Positions 57,010 through 64,000 of a DNA stretch of 64,000 nucleotides are shown here, in pieces. Location of the stretch: NCBI GenBank assembly GCA_019915135.1, contig JAHLMK010000012.1:992001-1056000 (forward strand), read 5' to 3'. The notes beneath the pieces were generated by a model that was given only the letters and a program-made list of their open reading frames with translations, made no database searches and was not told where the DNA came from. Numbering within the stretch: the first letter of the stretch is position 1; each line of letters starts with the position of its first letter. This DNA is from Strobilurus pachycystidiatus (lineage: Eukaryota > Basidiomycota > Agaricomycetes > Agaricales > Physalacriaceae). Both the position numbers and the translations under genes were made by a program.

Positions 57010-58382
57010 ATGATTACTTTGCGACTATGTGCATTGCGGACACCTAGATATTTCGCCCGACGGGGCGCACTCATTGCCCGGAATGTCCACCACGCAACGA
57101 GGCTCCCCTACGAAATCGAGGAAGGACTCGGCGAGTTCCTACCGCCTCCGGCGCTCAAGGCCATTGCAGTCGACTACCGCCATGGTATAATTAACAGGCT
57201 GAATGACGAGGTTCGAGGTACGTGCTTTGCTTCACAATTGGCGCGCGTCTGACTGGTGATAGGCACGGAATACGAGAACATGACCGTCGTAGACACCATC
57301 TTAGCCTCGGCCGGAAACCCAGTCGACGTCCTCAAATTCAACTACGGTAGTTTGGCTTTGAACAACAGTTTCTTCCTGGACACCCTCGTACGTGTCCTTC
57401 CGTCACATTTGACACGCTATCCATTGAATTTTGACTATAGAAACCTCCAAGGAAACCTGAGGAGGTCAAGGAGGGTGAGAAGCAGAAGAAGATTGAGAAC
57501 CACCACCAGAGCGAAATAACGCAGCAACTGAAGAGCAATATTGCGGACCAGTACGGCAGCTTGGCGCAGCTCAAGTCCACCTTCTCTGCCGCCTCGCTCG
57601 GAATGTTCTCCGGAGGATACGTCTGGCTGGTCACTGACAGAGCCGGGCGTCTTGCCGTCATACCCACCTTCGGTGCTGGTACCCTGCTCATTCGCGCCCG
57701 TGAATACATCGGCCCATACGATGGCGACGAAGAACCCAGCAACCTTGCCAACCTCGACCTTTTGGTCACGGACCTCCGCACGAACGACCCGTACCGCGCC
57801 GAGTGGGAGAAGGAGATGCAGGCGGAGAGTGCAGCGGTCGATGCGGCGTTGAAAGAAGAGCTAGAAGCGGAAGAGGCAGAGAACGCAGCTGAGGCTGAGG
57901 AAGATGTACAGAACGAGGCGAATGAATTCGAGACGGAGGAAGTGCAGGCTCAAGTCGAGGAACCAACCGCGACACAGGATACGCCTGCATCCGAGTCTGA
58001 CTCTCCTTCCTCCCCCGCTTCCCCCACATCCCTCCCAGGTGGTCGACGGGAGTACCACACCTCTGCACCCAGACTGGCTCTGGCTGATCCCGCAATCGAC
58101 CCCACGCAATTCAACACCTCGCAGGAGCCTGCCAGCATGTTCGACGACACTGAGAACCTTGGTCCCGACGAGCCGGTGCAGCGAAAGCACTACGCCATGG
58201 CCGATGTCTTGTACCCTCTGTTCTGTGTTCCCGTCCATGAACACGCCTGGATGAGCGCAGGCTACGGTGTATGGGGCCAGGAGGAATGGATGAAAAAGTT
58301 CTGGACCGTCTTGGATTGGAAAAAGGTATCTGAGCGCTACAGTGTCGTAGCACCCGAGGATATTGTCCAGGACTCTCAGTAA
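57010..58382 (+). CDS. Mitochondrial small-subunit ribosomal protein with Fe/Mn-SOD-like fold (mS42/mS43 type)
   Basis: Exons 57010-57217, 57263-57387 and 57441-58382 give 424 residues. MITLRLCALRTPRYFARRG is a mitochondrial presequence. Then RLPYEIEEGLGEFLPPPALKAIAVDYRHGIINRLND, PVDVLKFNYGSLALNNSFFLDTL and GSLAQLKSTFSAASLGMFSGGYVWLV match the helical and C-terminal halves of superoxide dismutase, but metal-binding His/Asp positions are not conserved, as in the Rsm26/Mrp1 ribosomal proteins. The end, EHAWMSAGYGVWGQEEWMKKFWTVLDWKKV, retains the SOD C-terminal DxWEH.Y-like helix. A long acidic insert (about residues 255-350, E/A/P/S-rich) separates the halves. Which of mS42 and mS43 it is cannot be fixed by eye. 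Confidence 0.88.
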
Positions 58383-58601
58383 AAGGATGTTAGACGACTG
58401 CTGTTTAGGAGGAGCGCATCTATATATTATATCTCATACGCCACCCTGCTCTCCCTGTCATGTACGCGGCATAATACAAAAAACAGCTCATATTCTCTTC
58501 TTGTTAACTGAACGATAAAAAGTAAACCATAAATCGCTAAAAGGCTGTACAATCCTGTCTGACTTCTTGTTTGCTGGTCTAACGTACATCTATCGATTAT
58601 T

Positions 58602-60552
58602 CTATTGTTTTGTAGCCTGAAGCGCGCAAAGAGCAGCTAGGATTGTTCGTTGGTCAATATCAGGCCAAAGGAGAGATGAACAAGACATACCTCCAACTCC
58701 ACTTCCATCCTTCGCCAACCCGATCTCAATGCGTTTCTCGACGGCCTCGCCGATGAGGTGCCTCAGCGACTCACGAAGGATCGCCTCGAAGTGAGGATAG
58801 AACTGAATCAGGCTAACGACACAGTGAGTAAGGCATCAATCAACCCCAGCAGACGCCTCCTACCTGCCATCAACCCCAACTTTGATCTGTTCTGTCTCCT
58901 TGGCAGAGGAATGCGAAACGCTGAACTCTGCAAACGTTGCACGGCCAGTCTGTATCATAGTCGTGGCGACTGCGACACCGCTCAATAGCGCTGCGCGACG
59001 GGCAACCAAGGAACACGCCCATTTTACAATCTAGGAAACAGCAATGAGATCACATCCGTGATTATCGACAACGGAGATTTACCATTGCATCTCTTAATGA
59101 GACATCAGAGCCGGGAACACCCAATCGCGATATGAGAACATTGCGGATACGTTCCAGCTTGGTGGTCAGGTCTTTATCAAGGTTTCCATCATCGAAAGAA
59201 CGCCATTGTGGAACCGGGTTGGACGAGGAGTGGCCGACATTTTCCCAAGCAGTCTCGACATCGCTCATAACACTAGTATCGAGTCCCCATTGTGTATTCA
59301 ATGCGGGCGTCGATTTCCCATTGAACAAAAGTGGCTTCGGAGCGGCATCGATGAGCGAGAGAAGTACCAGTCGAGTTATCTCGCCAAGATACATTCCCGA
59401 AATGAACTTCTCGAATGCTTGGAAGCCGGGATTAATGGAAACTCTGTCAAGTGCCTTGTCGTAAGGCGTCGAGGGTAGATGGCTCCGAGAGTTGTTGAAA
59501 GCGCCCCATTCTGTGTTAACGACCATCTTGCCTCCCTTGGCAGCGGCGGGAGAGTTGCCAAGCTTGGTTATATTGGCCACTTCCTCAACATACGCGCCAT
59601 TAGTGCCAGTTCCAAATATAGCGCCGAGCATGCAGCCGCCCGATGTATAGGCACGCGACAAGAGAGCACCGACGGTCTAGAAAACGAATGAATAGAAGAA
59701 CAAGGTAGAAGTGTACAGGACTCTGGACATACATCATTGACGAGTGCTACACACTTTACGTGCATGTGTTTTCGGTTGAATGCGTCTTGTAAGAGCTGGA
59801 CGACGTCGTTGCCAATAGCGTGTTTTGCGGAAAAGCCTTTTGTCCACGTCAGGATTTTTCCCGAATCGAGGGCAGTTTGTTCCACAGGGAATGAAAAAGT
59901 GAGGCCAAGGGGCAGTACATCGGGCTCATCGTTGCGACCGTGGGATGAGGGCATCAGGTCGTTGTCAGCCCTACTAGTCAGGAAAGCATCAACGGAGTCA
60001 GCCAAATAGTCTGCCTTGCCATGAGACGCCAGTCAAAGGTGATCGATGGATAGACACACCAAAGAGGACCTTTGCTTCCCCGGTTTTGAGAGTGTCTGAG
60101 ACCTTGTATTTCTGTTGCCTTAACGAGAACGTGCAGTCTCCGTGGAGTACAACCTCGCAGACACGGCTGAGCATAGTTTAGTCTCCGTGGGCCCCGGAAG
60201 AGCAATAGACCTCACAGGTTTGTCCCTCCGAGGTCCAACGCCAGGAAAGTACTGTAATGACGTCGGTCACGGTGTCGGTGTGGACGATGGTGGACCTACC
60301 CTGTCTCCGAGCCGTCGGGGACACCGGTAACAAAAGTAGGGCTGGTGAAGAGGTCAACGGATGGCCAAAGGCGGGACGCTGGACACACATCATCGCCATT
60401 GGGTGCCCATAGTTCGACAATCCTACTCGGTACTCTTCGAGGAAGACTTTGACGATGTCGGTGAGCGTCTCGGGATCGAGCTGAAACTGATATCCTAAGT
60501 CATCGAGAACAGTCTGAGGATCGCGGTAGAAATGGGACGAGGTTGAGGCCAT
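58602..60552 (-). CDS. HXK: Hexokinase
   Basis: Phosphorylates glucose and other hexoses with ATP at the head of glycolysis. About nine exons; start MASTSSHFYRDPQTVL. Visible: [28 protein letters not shown] (ATP phosphate-binding), LPLGLTFSFPVEQTALDSGKILTWTKGF (sugar-binding signature), IGNDVVQLLQDAF, NDTVGALLSRAY (catalytic Asp), LGAIFGTGTNGAYVE, NTEWGAFNN, FEKFISGMYLGEITRLVL and, from the last exons, KDGSGVGAALCALQA near the C-terminus. This is a full-length fungal hexokinase of about 500 residues. Stop at 58602-58604. Whether it is the regulatory HXK2-like or the glucokinase-like form cannot be told. Confidence 0.94.
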
Positions 60553-61192
60553 GGCTGAAGTTGAGGAACAAGAAAGGCTCGGAGGTTCCTAGTTTTAACT
60601 TGGATCGTTACGTCACACCACATTACTGCCAAAAACGGCAATCACCCTGGTTTTTGGCGCGTCTGGATTCAGGCCGTCCTCTTGCGACCACCAAGAGCCT
60701 TCAAAGCATGCTGTTCTCTCGCCCAGACGATTTCTCACAATGCGGGGCATTGCCTGGGGCTGCCTGCTCCTGCCCCTTTGTGCGGACTATTGGTAATCCC
60801 ACTGGCTTCTGCATACGAACGCACAGTTCCCCCCGGACCCCGCATCTCAAACCCAAATGAGTTGCCCTAGTGTTCATCTGTTCTCCCTTGCTGAGGCTGC
60901 ACCCACTTGCTCTTCGCGGCTGGTATCTTTGCCATTCCATATATCCTGAGGACACTGCAGCCCGACGCCCAGGTCGACACTATAAGTAGATCCACTACAA
61001 ACGTGAGCTGGGTCCCCAGGTATCTTTCTGTTCCTGATCTCAATAGCAAAGCGGCAGGCGAAACAAAGCTCGGATGCGCCACATCTGTATGTGAGCAATA
61101 TCATGTGAAGTCTTGATTTCGTAACTCATTCACAGTTGTGTAGCTTATAAGCTGGGTATATTCGAGTAGTGCGGCTCCCATCACTGCCTTCT
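60553..61192. promoter_or_regulatory. Divergent upstream region of hexokinase and hydrolase copy A; duplicated at 62628-63274
   Basis: From about 60604 (ATCGTTACGTCA) to the hydrolase start the sequence matches the region before copy B, so the promoter was duplicated together with the gene. Shared segments include TTGGTAATCCCACTGGCTTC and CAGTTGTGTAGCTTAT. Open frames here are not conserved as protein between the copies. Confidence 0.6.
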
Positions 61193-62412
61193 ATGCTCGC
61201 AGTATTTTCTCTCGTAGGGTTTGCCCTGCTTAGCCTCGGCTCACCTTCTCAGTCTCCGCCAATTGGGACTCTTCATTATCGTTCCTACTTCTTCGTCGGC
61301 CAGGAATACAACTCTACTGGACCAAATGCCGTAGCCCATGGACAGATATACGTCGAGCATCTGTCGCCAGCAAAGATTACTCAACCATATCCCTTGCTGA
61401 TCATTCCCGCTTTCGGAATGACGGGAACCAACTACCTAGCTACTATCGACGGCGAGCCTGGATGGGCAGATTATTTTCTTTCGAAGGGATATGAGGTACG
61501 AAGGCCTGTTCGGAAGCTTGACTGGTTCTCATGACACATATTTCAGCTCTACCTCATCGACCAGCCTGCCCGAGGTCGTTCCGCATATCAAGCTGGTATA
61601 GACGGGCCTCAAGTTCCCTTCTTAGTGTCAAACGTCGAATCGCACTTTACAGCCACGCAGCTCTATGATCTGTGGCCTGGATCCACTCTTCATACGCGCT
61701 GGCCAGGAAATGGAAGTGTCGGGGATCCTATATTCGATAATTTCTATGCTTCCGCCGTGCCCGGTCTCAGCTCAGATGAGGAATCGAGCTTGAAGATGAA
61801 GGCTGCTGGAACTTTCTTGCTCGACAAGATCGGGGTGCGTAAGCGGTAGATCTGTGTATAATTCCGTTGCCGCGCTGATACCGAAACATAAACCAGCCAG
61901 CGGTAGTCGTGACGCACTCTCAATCTGGCCAGTACGGCTGGATTTTGGGCGACGCTCGTCCCCAGCTCGTCAAAGGTATCGTCGCATTGGAACCCATAGG
62001 ACCCCCCTTCATAAACGCAGTCTTTGCACCAATTCATCCCGCTAGGCCGTACGGTCTGACGGAGATACCCGTGCAATATTCGCCTTCAATTGCCTCAGCC
62101 GACGACTTACACACGAAGGTCGTCAGTGTCAACTCGGAAACTAATACGACCTGCATCCACCAGGCGTCCCCGCCGCGCAAATTGACGAACCTCCTTGGTA
62201 TTCCAGTATTGCTCGTGACATCTGAGGCTGGCTATCATGCGCTGTACGATAATTGTTCTGTTGGATTCCTGCGTCAAGCAGGGGTTTCCGTGGAACACGT
62301 TCGGCTGGGAGATGTTGGGATTCATGGGAATGGGCATATGATGATCATGGAGACGAACAGGCTGGAAATTGCGGATCGCGTAGTTAAGACGTGGCTAGCT
62401 GAGAGGTTCTAA
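61193..62412 (+). CDS. Secreted alpha/beta hydrolase (esterase-like), tandem copy A
   Basis: Exons 61193-61495, 61547-61834 and 61897-62412 give 368 residues. MLAVFSLVGFALLSLGSPS is a signal peptide. Then GTLHYRSYFFVGQEYNSTGPNAVAHGQIYVEHLSP, PYPLLIIPAFGMTGTNYLAT (oxyanion region; copy B has HGHGMTG), LYLIDQPARGRSAYQ, FTATQLYDLWPGS and VVVTHSQSGQYGWIL, where HSQSG is the nucleophile elbow. A late Asp and GIHGNGHMMIMETN supplies the catalytic His. Similar secreted hydrolases are common in fungi; substrate unknown. Note that copy A has PAFG where copy B and usual family members have HGHG in the oxyanion loop. NxS/NxT glycosylation sites (NST, NGS, NTT) fit secretion. Confidence 0.88.
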
Positions 62413-63274
62413 AAGTTACCACACATACAGTCTATCTCTCAGTGTTAACCTCGACAGTTATTTGTCGGTGACGTCTGATTGTAAAATTTGACATTGCCAT
62501 TCGATCGTTATACAATGGTGGTAGCAAGTACACTTGAGAGGCGTAATTCGACGGAAAGAAAGGCTTCACCGCATATAATTGAGAAAGAGGAACAAGTTTA
62601 GTACTTCGTTTCCAGTTCGTCGGAGGTATCGTTACGTCAGCACATCATTGCCGATGACGGCAATCGTCTCTTGGTTTTTGACGCTTCAGACTGAACGCCA
62701 TCTGTGACTGGTCGACCTCTTGCGACCGCCAGTAGCCTTCGGAGCATGCTATCTTTTCGCCAAGACGTCTTCTCACAACGCGCGGCATCGCCTGGTGCCG
62801 CCTATTCCGCCCATCTGTTCGGACCGTTGGTAATCCCACTGGCTTCTTCATAATACAAATTGAATACAAACGCCCATGCCTCGCTGGACCGCGCATCTCT
62901 CGCAAAATGACTTTCCCTGTTCATCGTGACCGCTAGATCTCCACAAAATGTTCACTTGCTGAGGCTGCACCGACATGCCTTCAACCGATTGGTATCCTTG
63001 CCGTTCCATAGCTTCGAGCCTCTGAGTCGAAGGACTACGCAGGCCGACGCCCAGGTTGCCAACATAAGCAGTTGAACTACCGTTTTCCAAGGTGTACTTC
63101 TTTCCCTGATTTCATTAATAGCAAAGCATCAGGCGAATCAACACGCGGACTCGGATACGCCACTTCGGTATGTGATCAATAGTCATGTGAAGTCTCAATT
63201 TCGAAGTTTATTCACAGTTGTGTAGCTTATGATCTGGCTGTAGTGCGCCTTCCATCACTGCCTTCTACTCGAGT
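62413..63274. other. Intergenic region between the tandem hydrolases
   Basis: The first 200 bases are the 3' flank of copy A; from about 62628 it is the duplicated promoter unit. No separate gene is supported. Confidence 0.6.
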
Positions 63275-64000
63275 ATGCTCGCAGCTCTTCTCCTCGTCGG
63301 ATTCGCCCTGCTTTCCAGTTGCCTCGGCTTACCTTCTCAGTCTCCGCCAATTGGGACTGTTCACTATCATTCCTACTTCTATATCGGCCAAGAATACAAC
63401 TCTACTGGACCAAATGCTGTAGCTCATGGACAGATATACGTCGAGCATCTGTCACCAGCAAAGATTACTCAACCATATCCCTTGTTGATCATTCACGGCC
63501 ACGGAATGACCGGAACCAACTTCCTTGCTACTGTCGATGGCCAACCTGGATGGGCAGATTACTTTCTTTCGAAGGGATACGAGGTATGAATGTCCGTTCG
63601 GAAGCCTGACTGGTTCTCACCATTATATCCCAGCTCTACCTCATTGACCAGCCTGCCCGAGGTCGCTCTGCCTATCAGGCTGGAATAGACGGGCCTCAGG
63701 ATCCCTTCTCGGTGTCATACATCGAGTCACACTTTACAGCCACGCAGCTCTACGATCTGTGGCCGGCATCCACTCTTCATACGCGCTGGCCAGGAAATGG
63801 AAGCGTTGGGGATTCCATATTCGATAACTTCTACGCTGCCACCGTGCCGAGTCTCATCTCGGATGAGGAGTCGAGCGTAAGGATGAGGGATGCCGGAAGT
63901 TTGTTGCTCGACAAGATCGGGGTGCGTAAGCGGACATAACTTCGTTTCCACGCTTACACCGACTAATAAGCAAATAGCCAACGATAGTCGTGACGCACTC
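63275..64000 (+). CDS. Secreted alpha/beta hydrolase, tandem copy B (3' end outside window)
   Basis: Exons 63275-63583, 63634-63921 and the start of exon 3 at 63978; the window ends in VVTHS, just at the nucleophile elbow. MLAALLLVGFALLSSCLG is the signal peptide. The protein is highly similar to copy A (EYNSTGPNAVAHGQIYVEHLSP identical), with the oxyanion loop HGHGMTG intact. All visible splice sites and frames are intact. Confidence 0.85.

Larger units (their letters stand above)
60604..64000 (+). repeat. Tandem duplication, about 2.0-2.1 kb unit
   Basis: Unit 1 runs from about 60604 and unit 2 from about 62628 to beyond the window end. Both include about 600 bases of upstream sequence and the hydrolase gene; the offset is 2024 bases at the left end and 2082 at the start codons because of small indels. 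Introns are in the same places but more diverged than exons. Confidence 0.85.

Noticed and set aside
57010..58382. Superoxide dismutase
   Set aside because: The fold is SOD-like but the metal-binding residues and normal SOD length are missing, and the presequence and insert match mitochondrial ribosomal relatives.

Overview
This window is nuclear DNA of a filamentous basidiomycete, most likely an Agaricomycete. The evidence is dense protein-coding genes on both strands, almost all split by 46-60 base GT-AG introns with CTGAC/CTAAC-like branch sites, F-box-like genes of the mushroom type, and a set of fungal housekeeping genes (DIM1, TAD1, CDC14, TYR1, COX16, ADE12, ARH1, hexokinase, mitochondrial ribosomal proteins). 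No rRNA, tRNA or CRISPR was found by eye. Exon junctions were worked out by hand from splice signals and reading-frame continuity.

Layout. 0-3.7 kb: the end of one F-box-like gene, a small paralogous gene inside a dispersed repeat, and a second F-box-like gene. 3.7-14.4 kb: DIM1, TAD1, a triple-RRM gene, CDC14, TYR1 and an MFS transporter. 14.6-20 kb: a divergent pair of very unusual chimeric enzymes. One is a GDP-mannose 3,5-epimerase-like domain fused to two glycosyltransferase-like domains; the other is a SAM methyltransferase fused to a GT8 glycosyltransferase. They share a 530-base promoter region carrying tandem repeats. I regard this as the most interesting system in the window: a compact candidate pathway that would make, transfer and perhaps methylate an epimerised (L-galactose-like) sugar. 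20-21 kb: an intergenic stretch with a MITE-like inverted-repeat element. 21-26 kb: a small basic protein, COX16, ADE12, ARH1.

26-43 kb looks like a catabolic neighbourhood: a DAL5/TNA1-type anion permease, an HpcH/HpaI aldolase, an uncharacterised gene, a dienelactone-hydrolase-like/SnoaL protein, an FAD monooxygenase of the salicylate hydroxylase type, a Zn2Cys6 regulator, a polyol/alcohol dehydrogenase and a BBE-like flavoprotein that lacks the usual FAD-linking histidine. 43-54.7 kb: a conserved unknown, an ENT nucleoside transporter, mitochondrial uL24m, a Gly/His/Met-rich protein, a charged coiled-coil protein, a GDSL/CE16-type esterase, and an EF-hand MscS channel. 54.7-57 kb: degenerate sequence including a broken, inverted copy of the left-end repeat. 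57-60.6 kb: a mitochondrial ribosomal SOD-fold protein and hexokinase. 60.6-64 kb: a 2.1 kb tandem duplication carrying a secreted alpha/beta hydrolase; the second copy runs off the window.
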